A stretch of DNA of 64,000 bases from Mycobacterium sp. ENV421 (GTDB lineage Bacteria; Actinomycetota; Actinomycetes; Mycobacteriales; Mycobacteriaceae), in the NCBI RefSeq assembly GCF_002887815.1, contig NZ_PDHO01000015.1:62001-126000 (forward strand), read 5' to 3'. The first letter of the stretch is position 1; each line of letters opens with the position of its first letter. The notes beneath the pieces are model-generated. The model was not told where the DNA came from and did no database searches. It worked only from the letters and a program-made list of their open reading frames with translations. The position numbers and the translations under genes were made by a program. Below, in pieces: positions 27,456 to 35,809 of this stretch.

Positions 27456-28687
27456 TGCGCCATCCTAGGCGCGTCGTCGTCCAGCTCCTTGAGGGCGGGC
27501 AGCCAGGGACACACGATGCCGATCACCAGGATCGGCACCGCGAGAACCAGGAACGTGACCGTGAGGCCGAACCCGTCGACCAGCGGGCCGGCCAGCGTGA
27601 ACCCGATCGGGCCTGCGGCGTAGGTCATCGACGTCATCACCCCGACCACCCGTCCGCGCAGCTGTTCGGGGGTGCGGGTCTGCATGATCGAGTTGTAGAT
27701 GGGCCCGATCGGCCCGTACACCAGACCGACCAGGGCGGCCAAGGACAAGATGACCGGCAGCGGCGGCAGGAATGCGATGACCGCCACGGCGATACCGAAC
27801 GTCAGCACCGCCGTCAGTACCGTCGCCCGCTTGCTGGCCACCTTCGACAGCACCGTCCAGCTCAGCGCTCCGACCAGCCCGCCGATCGACAACGCCATCA
27901 GCACCCAGCCCAGCTGGGCCGGCTCATTGCGGTCGGTGAAGTACTTGGGGAACAGCACGCTTTCCATCGGCAGGTACAGCCCGGTGACGGCGAGGTCGAC
28001 CAGGCCCAAGGTGCGAAGAACCCGGTTGCGCCAGACGAACTTCAACCCTTCGACAACCCCGGAAACCACGCTCTCCGGCAGCTTTTCGCGCGCCGGACGT
28101 CCGGTGCCCTCGAGCCGCAGCACCGCCATCGCCAGGATCGCCAACCCGAACAGCGCGGCGGTCACCCACATCGCGTTGACACCGCCGAGCGTTGCGATGA
28201 GCAGGCCGCCGACACCCGGGCCGGTGATGTAGGCCAGGTTGAACACAGCCTCATAGACGCTGTTGGTGTGATCGAGGGTCCAGCCGGCGCGGACCGCCGC
28301 CTCGGGCAGCATCGACTGCCGTGCGGTCATACCGGCCGGATCGAAGAACGCGCCGAGGGCGGCCAGTGCGGCCAGAACGAGGGTGGTCAGCACGTCGGTG
28401 CCGAACCCGATCGCCAAGACCGGGATCGCGGCCACTGCGATGGCCGACAGCGCGTCGGAGAGCATCGCCACCCGGCGTCGGCCGACGAAGTCGACGGCGG
28501 CGCCGGCGATGAGGGTGGCGAACAGCAGCGGCAGGGTCGCCGCGCCCGCGACGATCGAGGCGTCCACCGCACTGCCGGTGCGCTGGAGCACCAGCCACGG
28601 GAAGGCGACCATGGAGATGCCGTTGGCGCCCGCGGCCAGGAAGGTCGAGGACAGGATCAGCAGCGCGGGGACGCGCGTGATGGTCAC
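27446..28687 (-). CDS. tap: Major facilitator efflux protein, Tap-like
   Basis: A 413-residue membrane transporter with twelve predicted helices. The loop between helices 2 and 3 reads DFVGRRRVAMLSDA, the usual MFS signature A motif. Position next to the Rv1257c-like gene and upstream of udgB matches Rv1258c (Tap), a mycobacterial multidrug efflux pump linked to tetracycline and aminoglycoside tolerance. The start at 28687 lies 52 bases from the divergent udgB start. I did not find a WhiB7-type AT-rich promoter element here, which would be expected for a Tap regulated as in M. tuberculosis. Confidence 0.78.
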
Positions 28688-28739
28688 CGGCAGAGCTTAA
28701 GTTCTCGCGCGCCGCGCGGGACCCGGGCACAGTGGACCG

Positions 28740-29567
28740 GTGACCCTCCTTCCACATCCGCGGACCCGGGTGCTGTTCTCCTCGCCCGTCCCGCCGGGTA
28801 CGGGCTGGCCGGGGGACCCCGCCGTGCCCGAGACCCCGGTGGCTTCCGACGCCGCGCAGGTGGTGGCTCTGGCGGCGGGGGCCCGCGACATCGGAGAAGT
28901 GGATGCCCAGGTCAGCGTGTGCCGGGCATGTCCCAGGCTGGTCGCCTGGCGCGAAGAGGTGGCGGTCACCAAACGTCGCTCGTTCGCCGGTGAGCCGTAT
29001 TGGGGCAGGCCGATCACCGGGTGGGGTTCGGCGCAGCCGAAGATCCTGGTGCTGGGCCTGGCCCCGGCCGCGCAAGGAGGCAACCGGACGGGGCGGGTTT
29101 TCACCGGAGATCGCTCGGGGGATCAGCTGTTCGCCGCGTTGCACCGGGCCGGCCTGGTGAACCAGCCGACCAGTGTGGATGCGGCAGACGGCTTGTCCAC
29201 CAACGACATTCGGGTGATCGCCGCAGTTCGGTGCGCGCCGCCGGCCAACAAACCGGAGCCCGTCGAGCGGTCGACGTGTGAGCCGTGGCTGACCGCCGAG
29301 TGGCGGCTGATCGCGCCGTCGGTTCGGGTGATCGTCACCCTGGGCGGGTTCGGCTGGCAGGCCGCGCTGCGGTTGCTCGCCGACGACCTGCCTGCGCAGG
29401 CCAAACCCAAGTTCGGCCACGGCGTGGTCGTCGAGTTGCCGTCAGGCCGGCAGCTGTTGGGCTGCTATCACCCGAGCCAGCAGAACATGTTCACCGGGCG
29501 GCTCACGCCGGAGATGCTCGACGACGTGTTCACCGACGCTGCCGGACGGGCGGGCCTGCGGCGGTGA
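28740..29567 (+). CDS. udgB: Type 5 uracil-DNA glycosylase
   Basis: A 275-residue family 5 uracil-DNA glycosylase. The iron-sulfur cluster cysteines begin with CRACPR (61, 64). The active-site motif GLAPAAQGGNRTGR (106-119) has no polar Asp/Asn at the usual catalytic position, as in UdgB. The C-terminal HPSQQN motif contacts the DNA. These enzymes remove uracil and also deaminated purines such as hypoxanthine. GTG start at 28740, divergent from the efflux gene. It matches Rv1259 in place. A 36-bp tandem repeat begins six bases after the stop. Confidence 0.92.
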   Translation: MTLLPHPRTRVLFSSPVPPGTGWPGDPAVPETPVASDAAQVVALAAGARDIGEVDAQVSVCRACPRLVAWREEVAVTKRRSFAGEPYWGRPITGWGSAQPKILVLGLAPAAQGGNRTGRVFTGDRSGDQLFAALHRAGLVNQPTSVDAADGLSTNDIRVIAAVRCAPPANKPEPVERSTCEPWLTAEWRLIAPSVRVIVTLGGFGWQAALRLLADDLPAQAKPKFGHGVVVELPSGRQLLGCYHPSQQNMFTGRLTPEMLDDVFTDAAGRAGLRR

Positions 29568-29572
29568 CCCAT

Positions 29573-29782
29573 TTCCCGGGTCGCTTCGCTCCTGCCCTCC
29601 GGTGTCAATTCCCGGGTCGCTTCGCTCCTGCCCTCCGGTGTCAATTCCCGGGTCGCTTCGCTCCTGCCCTCCGGTGTCAATTCCCGGGTCGCTTCGCTCC
29701 TGCCCTCCGGTGTCAATTCCCGGGTCGCTTCGCTCCTGCCCTCCGGTGTCAATTCCCGGGTCGCTTCGCTCCTGCCCTCCGG
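29573..29782. repeat. 36-bp tandem repeat, five full copies plus a 30-bp partial
   Basis: Copies start at 29573, 29609, 29645, 29681, 29717 and 29753 (the last is truncated at 29782). The unit begins TTCCCGGGTCGCTTCGCTCC and ends in CCTCCGGTGTCAA. The five full copies are identical on reading. The period is a multiple of three, so both strands stay open with a 12-residue repeat, but there is no start signal or family match. It lies between udgB and the luciferase-like gene. There are no spacers, so this is not CRISPR; it behaves like a mycobacterial VNTR/MIRU locus. Confidence 0.95.
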
Positions 29783-29822
29783 AGAGGGGAAGCATGCGCG
29801 CACTCGTATCGTTGAGGTGACT

Positions 29823-30854
29823 ATGCGGCTTTCTGTCCTCGACCTCGTTCCGGTACGTACCGACCAGACCAGCGCCGACGCGCTGGCGGCCACCGTACGG
29901 CTGGCTCAGACCGCCGACCGCTTGGGATTCACCCGGTATTGGGTGGCTGAACACCACAACATGCCCGCGGTCGCGGCGACCAGCCCCCCGGTGATCCTCG
30001 CCTACCTGGCTGCCCAGACCACCCAGCTGCGCCTGGGTTCGGGCGGGGTGATGCTGCCCAACCATGCGCCGCTGGCCGTTGCCGAGCAGTTCGCGTTGCT
30101 GGAGGCTGCCGCTCCGGGGCGTATCGATCTCGGCATCGGCCGTGCGCCCGGCTCCGACCCGGTGACGTCGTACATGTTGCGGGGCAGTCGCGACGATTCT
30201 GATATCGAGAACTTCCCGCAGTACCTCGACGACGTCGCGGCGCTGATGAGCGCGCACGGGGTGCGGATCCCGGTCCGCAACCAGGACTACATCCTCAAAG
30301 CCACGCCGGCGGCGGTCGAGGAGCCGCGGCTGTGGCTGCTCGGCTCGTCGATGTACTCGGCGCACCTGGCCGCCGCCAAAGGCCTGCCGTACGTGTTCGC
30401 GCATCACTTCGCCGGGCAGGGCACCGTCGAGGCGCTGGCCACCTACCGGTCGGAATTCCGGCCCAGTGCGGTGGCCGCCGAGCCGGTGACGTTCATGACG
30501 GTCAACGCGGTGGTCGCGCCGACGCGTTCGGAGGCCGAGGCGTTGCTGCTACCCAACCTGCAGATGATGGCCCGGCTGCGCACCGGTCAGCCGCTCGGGC
30601 CGCTCGACCTGGTCGAGGACGCGGCGGCGCTGACCATGCACCCGCAGGCCGAGGCGATCATCGCGTCCGGGCGCAGCAAGGCCGTGGTCGGTTCACCGTC
30701 CGAGGCGGCCGACCAGGTTCGTGCGGTGGCCGCAGAGTTCGACGTCGACGAGGTGATGGTCAACCCCGTCGCATCCGCACATCGCGGGACCGACCCGGCG
30801 ACCGCCCCGGACCGGGAGACCACGCTGGAGCTACTGGCGAAAGAGCTTTTCTAG
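29823..30854 (+). CDS. Luciferase-like (LLM class) flavin-dependent oxidoreductase
   Basis: A 343-residue TIM-barrel enzyme that uses FMN or F420. The N-terminus LSVLDLVPVRTDQ and YWVAEHHNMPAVA (about 40-52) are typical of the MsnO8/LLM subgroup. LRLGSGGVMLPNHAPLAVAEQFALL is the usual central strand (given here as one family stretch near 69-93). The start is ATG 29823, preceded by GAGGTGA; a GTG six bases earlier is less likely. It lies just after the tandem repeat and just before a 159-base foldback element. The substrate is unknown. Confidence 0.85.
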   Translation: MRLSVLDLVPVRTDQTSADALAATVRLAQTADRLGFTRYWVAEHHNMPAVAATSPPVILAYLAAQTTQLRLGSGGVMLPNHAPLAVAEQFALLEAAAPGRIDLGIGRAPGSDPVTSYMLRGSRDDSDIENFPQYLDDVAALMSAHGVRIPVRNQDYILKATPAAVEEPRLWLLGSSMYSAHLAAAKGLPYVFAHHFAGQGTVEALATYRSEFRPSAVAAEPVTFMTVNAVVAPTRSEAEALLLPNLQMMARLRTGQPLGPLDLVEDAAALTMHPQAEAIIASGRSKAVVGSPSEAADQVRAVAAEFDVDEVMVNPVASAHRGTDPATAPDRETTLELLAKELF

Positions 30855-30885
30855 CACGGACACTCGGGACTCAGGAACGATGTGC

Positions 30886-31044
30886 AGGGTTGCTGTCCGC
30901 CTCTGAGCGACAAATCTGGAGTCTGAAATGTTGTCGGTCATCGAGATCGACCTTAGCGTGACACCTACTCGGACTTCCCAGCGCCAGCGTCGATTTCGGC
31001 GTGACCGGCCGAATGATTGTCGCTCGGAGGCGGACAGCAACCCT
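30886..31044. repeat. 159-bp foldback element with 28-bp inverted ends (MITE-like)
   Basis: The left arm 30886-30913 begins AGGGTTGCTGTCCGCCTC. The right arm 31017-31044 is its reverse complement, matching at 27 of 28 positions. Parts of the 103-base interior also pair loosely (GGTCATCGAGATCGAC on the left against GTCGATTTCGGCGTGACC on the right), so the whole element can fold into one long hairpin. It lies between convergent genes (30854 stop, 31085 stop). There is no transposase. ATGT occurs within six bases outside each end, a weak possible target duplication. Confidence 0.8.
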
Positions 31045-31084
31045 ATGTCTTGCGGGCGGGGACGCGTGTGGCGAGGACAAGCGC

Positions 31085-31513
31085 TCAGGGTGTCAGGCGT
31101 ACGACCGGGATGGGCCGCGTGGTGCCACGCTGATACGAGCTGTAGCGGCCGCCGTTGTTCGAGTCGCAGATATGCCACAACCGTCCGTAGTCCGGGTCGT
31201 TCGGCATCACGATGTGTGCCGTCACCGCCAAACGCTTTCTGCCCAGGTTGATTTCGATCTTCGGATGTGCGCGCAGGTTGTGATACCAGGCCGGGTTGCG
31301 GTCCGCTCCGCCGTTGGACGCGACGATCAGATAGTCGTCCCCATCGCGGAAGTAGGCGAGCAGATTCGACCGGGGCTGGCCGGTCTTCGCCCCGATCGTG
31401 TGCAGCATCAGGGAGGACGGAGCCCCGGGCATCCGGTGCCCGATCCAGCCGTTGGTGCGCCGGTACACCCAGTCGTGCACCTTCACGAACGTCATCAGTG
31501 CGGAATCGGGCAT
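31085..31513 (-). CDS. Deazaflavin (F420)-dependent nitroreductase family protein
   Basis: A 142-residue split-barrel protein of the DDN/FDOR family. MLHTIGAKTGQPRSNLLAYF (47-66) is the conserved F420-phosphate-binding stretch, followed by ASNGGADRNPAWYHNL (77-92). The start is ATG 31513; an open frame continues upstream but overlaps the HIT gene. It lies seven bases downstream of the HIT gene in the same direction and matches Rv1261c in place. Relatives reduce quinones or nitro-prodrugs with reduced F420 at the membrane. The native substrate is unknown. Confidence 0.9.
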   Translation of the reverse strand: MPDSALMTFVKVHDWVYRRTNGWIGHRMPGAPSSLMLHTIGAKTGQPRSNLLAYFRDGDDYLIVASNGGADRNPAWYHNLRAHPKIEINLGRKRLAVTAHIVMPNDPDYGRLWHICDSNNGGRYSSYQRGTTRPIPVVRLTP

Positions 31514-31520
31514 GGCTCTC

Positions 31521-31952
31521 TCATCCGGTTGTGTCGAGCTGGGACAGGGCGGCGCGCAGGATTCGTCCGGTGCCCTCGCGGTCGGGGTCGCGGCGCAGCA
31601 GCATCCCCTTGGCGAACGACAGCTTGTCGCCGTCACGCCGTGGGATCACATGCAGGTGAATGTGAAACACCGTCTGCATGGCCGACTTGCCGTCGTTGAT
31701 GGCAATGTTGTTGCCGGTCGCGCCCAGATCAGACGCACGAGTCGCCTGCGCGATCCGCTGCCCGACGGCGAGCATCCCGGCCAGCGTCTCGGCCGGGGTG
31801 TCGGTGAGATCGACCGTGTGCCGCTTCGGCACCACCAGGGTGTGGCCCCGGGTGAACGGGCGGATGTCCAGGATGCCGAGGAAATCGTCGTCCTCGTGAA
31901 TGCGGATGGCGGGTGCCGTACCGGCGACGATCTCGCAGAACACGCATGCCAT
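31521..31952 (-). CDS. HIT-family nucleotide hydrolase
   Basis: A 143-residue histidine triad protein. The active site HIHLHV is at 97-102 and the N-terminus CVFCEIVAG carries the paired cysteines that can bind zinc in this family. RGHTLVVPKRH is also typical. Members hydrolyse nucleotide phosphoramidates or dinucleoside polyphosphates. The start at ATG 31952 gives the normal family length; a much longer open frame upstream overlaps the amidase on the other strand and is not coding. Co-oriented with the deazaflavin gene; matches Rv1262c. Confidence 0.92.
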   Translation of the reverse strand: MACVFCEIVAGTAPAIRIHEDDDFLGILDIRPFTRGHTLVVPKRHTVDLTDTPAETLAGMLAVGQRIAQATRASDLGATGNNIAINDGKSAMQTVFHIHLHVIPRRDGDKLSFAKGMLLRRDPDREGTGRILRAALSQLDTTG

Positions 31953-31988
31953 CTGGCCACCGTAGCGGGCAGCGTTAGGCTGCGGGAG

Positions 31989-33380
31989 ATGGACTCCACC
32001 GACATTGCCTTCGCCGGCGCTGCCGAGCAGGCGCGCATGCTCGTCAACGGCACCATCACCGCGCCCGCCCTGCTGGAGTTGTACCTCGACCGGATAGCGC
32101 GCGTCGACCGGGAGCTGCGGGCCTATCGCGTGGTGCTCACCGACAGCGCGCGTCGGGAGGCCGCCGCCGCGCAGGAGTTGCTCGACGCCGGCGAACGCAG
32201 GCCGCTGCTGGGCGTCCCGATCGCGATCAAGGATGACGTCGACGTCGCCGACGAATTCACCTGCTACGGAAGCAGCGCCTACGGCCAGCCACCGACGAGT
32301 GACGCACTGGTGGTGCGCCGCCTGCGAGAGGCCGGCGCGGTGATCCTGGGCAAGACGTCGGTGCCGGAGATGATGCTGTGGCCGTTCACCGAGACGATCT
32401 CCTTCGGCGCCACCCACAATCCGTGGGATCTGGAGCGCGCACCGGGCGGCAGCAGCGGTGGCAGTGGTGCCGCCGTGGCCGCGGGGCTGGCACCCATGGC
32501 GTTGGGCTCCGACGGCGCCGGGTCCATCCGTATTCCGTCGACCTGGTGCGGGCTGTTCGGACTCAAGCCGCAGCGCGACCGGGTGCCGATGACTCCGCAT
32601 GACGACGCGTGGTGCGGCTTGTCCGTCAACGGCCCGATGACGCGCACAGTGGAGGACGCCGCGCTGTTCCTCGACGCGACCTCGGCGCTGCCCGGTCCGT
32701 CGGGCGGGTTCGTCACTGCCGCGAACCGTGAGCCTGGCAGACTCCGAATTGCCCTGAGCGCCAAGCTTCCTCCCACCATGCTCGGCCGAGTCGGGAAGGC
32801 ACAGCAGAAGGCACTCGACGGTGCCGAGATGCTGCTGCGCGATCTCGGCCACGAGGTGATCTGGCGCGACCCCGACTATCCGGCGTGGGCGGTGTACGGC
32901 CATGTGCTGCCGCGGATGTGGCGCGGCGCGTTCCAGGACGCCACCGCCCTGCCGCACCGGGAACGGCTCGAGCCGAGGACCAAAGGCATTGCCCGACTGG
33001 GCCGGATGATCTCCGACGCGCAGATCGCCAAGGTGCGCGCGGCCGAGCCGGCACTCGCGGCGCGGGTTCAGTCGATCTTCGACCACGTCGACGTGTTGAT
33101 CACCCCCGGCACCGCGACCGGTCCGTCGCGCATCGGGCAGTACCAGCACCGCGGCGGGGTCGCGACGCTGGCGATGGTGTCGGCTCGGGTGCCGTTCAAC
33201 GCCATGTTCAACGCGACTGGCCAGCCCGCCGCCGTCGTCCCGTGGGGCCTCGACGACGCCGGGGTGCCGATGTCGATCCAGCTGGTCGGCCGGCCCTCCG
33301 ACGAGGCGACGCTGCTGTCGTTGAGCCACCAGATCGAGACCGCACGGCCATGGGCGAACCGGAGACCGCCGGTCTCTTAG
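31989..33380 (+). CDS. amiB2: Amidase (amidase signature family)
   Basis: A 463-residue amide hydrolase. The Ser-cisSer-Lys triad is visible: Lys81 in AIKDD, cis-Ser near 155 in PGGSSGGSG, and nucleophile Ser179 in GSDGAGSIRIP. ATG at 31989 lies 36 bases from the divergent HIT gene start. It matches the position and length of amiB2 (Rv1263). Its 3' end overlaps the convergent glycosylase gene by four bases. Cytosolic; substrate unassigned. Confidence 0.9.
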   Translation: MDSTDIAFAGAAEQARMLVNGTITAPALLELYLDRIARVDRELRAYRVVLTDSARREAAAAQELLDAGERRPLLGVPIAIKDDVDVADEFTCYGSSAYGQPPTSDALVVRRLREAGAVILGKTSVPEMMLWPFTETISFGATHNPWDLERAPGGSSGGSGAAVAAGLAPMALGSDGAGSIRIPSTWCGLFGLKPQRDRVPMTPHDDAWCGLSVNGPMTRTVEDAALFLDATSALPGPSGGFVTAANREPGRLRIALSAKLPPTMLGRVGKAQQKALDGAEMLLRDLGHEVIWRDPDYPAWAVYGHVLPRMWRGAFQDATALPHRERLEPRTKGIARLGRMISDAQIAKVRAAEPALAARVQSIFDHVDVLITPGTATGPSRIGQYQHRGGVATLAMVSARVPFNAMFNATGQPAAVVPWGLDDAGVPMSIQLVGRPSDEATLLSLSHQIETARPWANRRPPVS

Positions 33381-33874
33381 CCGGTCAGCGCTGCGCTCCA
33401 GGCCGCCAGCTTGTCGGCATAGCCCATGGTCTGCGCGGGGCTGGTCGACGGTAGCCGCACGAACGTCGCAGGCACGTCGAGGTGGACGAGCCGGGTGAAG
33501 TTGCGTTCGGCGGCCGCGCCGTTGAAGAACACCCGCTCGATGCCTGGCCGGGCGGCGAAGTACGTCTCGAAGTCGTTGGGCACCATGCTGTCCGGCTCGA
33601 CCGCCGAATCGAGGCTGCCGACTCGCCGGCAGTGCTTGAGGACGTCCCAGACGGCGACCCCGTGGCGGGCCAGGACCTCGGTACGATGCTGGTACGGAGC
33701 GTCCGGCTCGCATCCGAATATCTCACCGATGATGCGCCAGAACGCATTTCGTGGGTTTCTGTAGTACTGCCCACTCGCCAGCGAGAGCACGCTGGGCATG
33801 TTGCCGAGGATCAGCTGCCGCCCATCGGTCGAGCCGATGGGCGGCAGCCCCTCCAGGAGCGGGGATCGTGACAT
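33377..33874 (-). CDS. Hypoxanthine-DNA glycosylase-like (UDG superfamily) protein
   Basis: A 165-residue small UDG-superfamily protein. The N-terminal motif GNMPSVLSLASGQYY plus RNPRNAFW (24-46) is typical of the family annotated as DNA-deoxyinosine glycosylase. LPSTSPA near 141 takes the place of the HPS loop. These enzymes excise deaminated adenine (hypoxanthine) from DNA. ATG 33874 is 26 bases from the divergent cyclase start. Together with udgB 5 kb away, the locus has two different glycosylases for deaminated bases. Activity is inferred from family. Confidence 0.85.
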   Translation of the reverse strand: MSRSPLLEGLPPIGSTDGRQLILGNMPSVLSLASGQYYRNPRNAFWRIIGEIFGCEPDAPYQHRTEVLARHGVAVWDVLKHCRRVGSLDSAVEPDSMVPNDFETYFAARPGIERVFFNGAAAERNFTRLVHLDVPATFVRLPSTSPAQTMGYADKLAAWSAALTG

Positions 33875-33900
33875 CGGGGTCGACGGTATACGTTGGGTCG

Positions 33901-35025
33901 GTGACCGAAACCGTCGACCCGGAGGCCGCCGGGCTGCTCGACGGGCTTACGGGCGATGCCCGCGCCCAACGGGCCGAACTGATTCCCTGGCTGGTGGAGC
34001 AGGGCATCACCGTGGACGAGATCCGGGGGGCGTTCGCGCCGATGCTGCTGCCCGGCCGCCGGATCCTCGGCGATGACGGAACGCGGCTCTCGGCTCGGCA
34101 GATCAGCGAGCAGACCGGGCTGGAACTGGATCTGCTCCGGCGCTTCCAGCGCGCCAGCGGGCTCGCGACGGTCGACGACCCGGATGCGGCAATGTTCCTC
34201 AAACCCGATGCCGAGACAGCCGTGCACGTCAAGCGACTTCTCGATCTGGGGTTCGACCCCGACCGGCTGCTGACCGTGTACCGCACTCTGGCAGAAGGCC
34301 TTTCGCGTGCAGCCGAGGCGATGCGCTACATCGCTGTCGCCACGACGATGCAACATCCCGGCACCACCGAACTCCAGATGGCCCAGGACGCAAAGGTGTT
34401 GGTCAGCGCTGTGGCCCCGCTGCTGGGCCCCATGGTGCAGGACATGCTGATGCTGCAGCTGCGCCACGCCATGGAGACCGAGGCGATCAACGCCAACGAA
34501 AGGGCGGTCGGCGCATCGATTCCCGGCGCCCGGGACATCGCGGTTGCTTTCGCCGACCTCGTCGGATTCACCAGACTGGGCGAGACGGTTCCGCCTGAGG
34601 AACTCGAACAGCTCGCCAACCGCCTCGCTGACGCCGCCCGCGACGTGGCTGTGCCACCGGTGCGGTTCATCAAGACGATCGGTGATGCGGTGATGATGGT
34701 ATCCACGGACACCGCGGCGTTGCTCGACGCGATGTTGACTCTGGTGGAAGCCACCGAAGCCGACGACGCCCTGCCGCAACTGCGGGTGGGTCTGTCTCAT
34801 GGGCAGGCCGTCAGCCGCGCGGGGGACTGGTTCGGTAGTCCGGTCAACCTGGCCAGCCGGGTGACCTCGGTGGCCCGACCCGGTGCGGTCCTGTTATCCG
34901 AAGCTGCCCGCGAACAGATCGGGGACGACCCATCCTTCAGTTGGTCGTTCGCGCGGGCTCGGCACCTCAAGGGGATCCAGGACGAGGTGAAACTCTTCCG
35001 GGCCCGCCGGGCCGAAAAGCCTTGA
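33901..35025 (+). CDS. Class III adenylyl cyclase with N-terminal regulatory domain (Rv1264 type)
   Basis: A 374-residue cyclase. The first 200 or so residues are an all-helical regulatory domain like the autoinhibitory pH-sensing part of Rv1264. The catalytic domain has metal-binding Asp219 (FADLVGFTRLGE), Lys258 and Asp262 (KTIGDAVM), and Asn316/Arg320 (NLASR) for the transition state. All required residues are present. GTG start at 33901. It makes cAMP as a homodimer, probably in response to acid or lipid signals as known for Rv1264. Cytosolic, no membrane segments. The RHH-like gene 196 bases downstream may be a target or partner. Confidence 0.92.
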   Translation: MTETVDPEAAGLLDGLTGDARAQRAELIPWLVEQGITVDEIRGAFAPMLLPGRRILGDDGTRLSARQISEQTGLELDLLRRFQRASGLATVDDPDAAMFLKPDAETAVHVKRLLDLGFDPDRLLTVYRTLAEGLSRAAEAMRYIAVATTMQHPGTTELQMAQDAKVLVSAVAPLLGPMVQDMLMLQLRHAMETEAINANERAVGASIPGARDIAVAFADLVGFTRLGETVPPEELEQLANRLADAARDVAVPPVRFIKTIGDAVMMVSTDTAALLDAMLTLVEATEADDALPQLRVGLSHGQAVSRAGDWFGSPVNLASRVTSVARPGAVLLSEAAREQIGDDPSFSWSFARARHLKGIQDEVKLFRARRAEKP

Positions 35026-35197
35026 TTCCTAACGGGTTTTAGTACTTACAGGGCTTCCGCAGCAACGACCAGCCGCCGAGGATGACCGCCGCGCGAGTCA
35101 TCAGCACGGCCGTGCCCTTCCCCTGTCATGCGGCCATCATCCGATCCGGCCCTCTGGTTGTGTCCGTTCGCCCAGAGAGAATCCCTGGCGAATAGCT

Positions 35198-35219
35198 TGT
35201 AACGATGTAATCATGTAAT
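35198..35219 (+). promoter_or_regulatory. Three tandem TGTAAY half-sites, 8-base period
   Basis: TGTAAC (35198), TGTAAT (35206) and TGTAAT (35214) are spaced exactly eight bases apart and end three bases before the ATG at 35222. The middle copy also resembles a -10 box. Short direct repeats of this spacing suit ribbon-helix-helix regulators, which bind adjacent subsites as dimers, and the gene that follows has an RHH-like C-terminal part. Autoregulation is inferred. Confidence 0.5.
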
Positions 35220-35221
35220 TC

Positions 35222-35794
35222 ATGAAGCATCAGCACACACATCGTCGGCCCGGCCGCCCCGGCGGCTGGCAACAGGCCGACCAGCCCGACGCCACCGATG
35301 CCGGCGAGTGGTTCGCCGGTCGTCTGCCCGACGGATGGTTCGCCGGAGACCCGACGGTGATCGTCGACCGTGAGGAGATCACCGTCATCGGGCGGCTGCC
35401 CGCGACGGACACACCCGACAGTGACGCGCGCGCAGCGGGCCGGGCGTCCCGGTTCCGGGAGGACACCCGCTCCGAGCGCATTCGGATCGCCGAGGAGGCT
35501 CAGGACAAGTACGGCCGCAAGGTGTCCTGGGGTTTGGACATCGCTGCAGAAGGCTCCGCCGAGCCGGAGCGAATCCTGTTCACGCACATCGCCGTTCCGG
35601 TGATGACCCGCCTCAAGCAACCCGAACGCCAGGTGCTCGACACCCTGGTCGACGCGGGCGTTGCCCGGTCGCGCTCGGATGCGCTGGCCTGGAGCGTGCG
35701 ACTCGTCGGTGAGCATGCCGAGGAATGGCTGGCCAAACTGCGCTCGGCGATGGCCGAGGTCGACGATCTGCGCGCCGAGGGTCCCGGGCTGTAG
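35222..35794 (+). CDS. Conserved protein with RHH-like C-terminal part
   Basis: A 190-residue soluble protein. I do not recognise a named family. The first 70 residues are rich in Pro, Gly and Asp, with a tandem WFAGRLPDGWFAGD. The last 65 residues (LVDAGVARSRSDALAWSVRL, then EHAEEWLAKLRSAMAEV) resemble the helices of a ribbon-helix-helix DNA-binding protein. It occupies the place of Rv1265, which follows the cyclase gene in M. tuberculosis and, as I recall, responds to cAMP. The upstream TGTAAY repeats may be its own operator. A regulatory role is an inference from these points. Confidence 0.8.
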   Translation: MKHQHTHRRPGRPGGWQQADQPDATDAGEWFAGRLPDGWFAGDPTVIVDREEITVIGRLPATDTPDSDARAAGRASRFREDTRSERIRIAEEAQDKYGRKVSWGLDIAAEGSAEPERILFTHIAVPVMTRLKQPERQVLDTLVDAGVARSRSDALAWSVRLVGEHAEEWLAKLRSAMAEVDDLRAEGPGL

Positions 35795-35809
35795 CTGTAG
35801 CGGGGAGTG

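Noticed and set aside
29573..29782. Possible CRISPR array (36-bp direct repeats)
   Set aside because: The copies are directly adjacent with no spacers, and no cas gene is in the window. It is a plain tandem repeat.
29442..30407. Minus-strand open frame of 321 codons with a repeated 12-residue unit
   Set aside because: It exists because the 36-bp repeat keeps the frame open. It overlaps two well-supported genes on the other strand and has no family match.
30886..31044. Complete insertion sequence
   Set aside because: There is no transposase between the inverted ends, only 103 bases of non-coding sequence. It is reported as a MITE-like element instead.
31521..33713. 730-codon protein ending in a HIT domain
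   Set aside because: The upstream part lies opposite the amidase and has no protein-like features. The HIT protein starts at 31952 with normal length.
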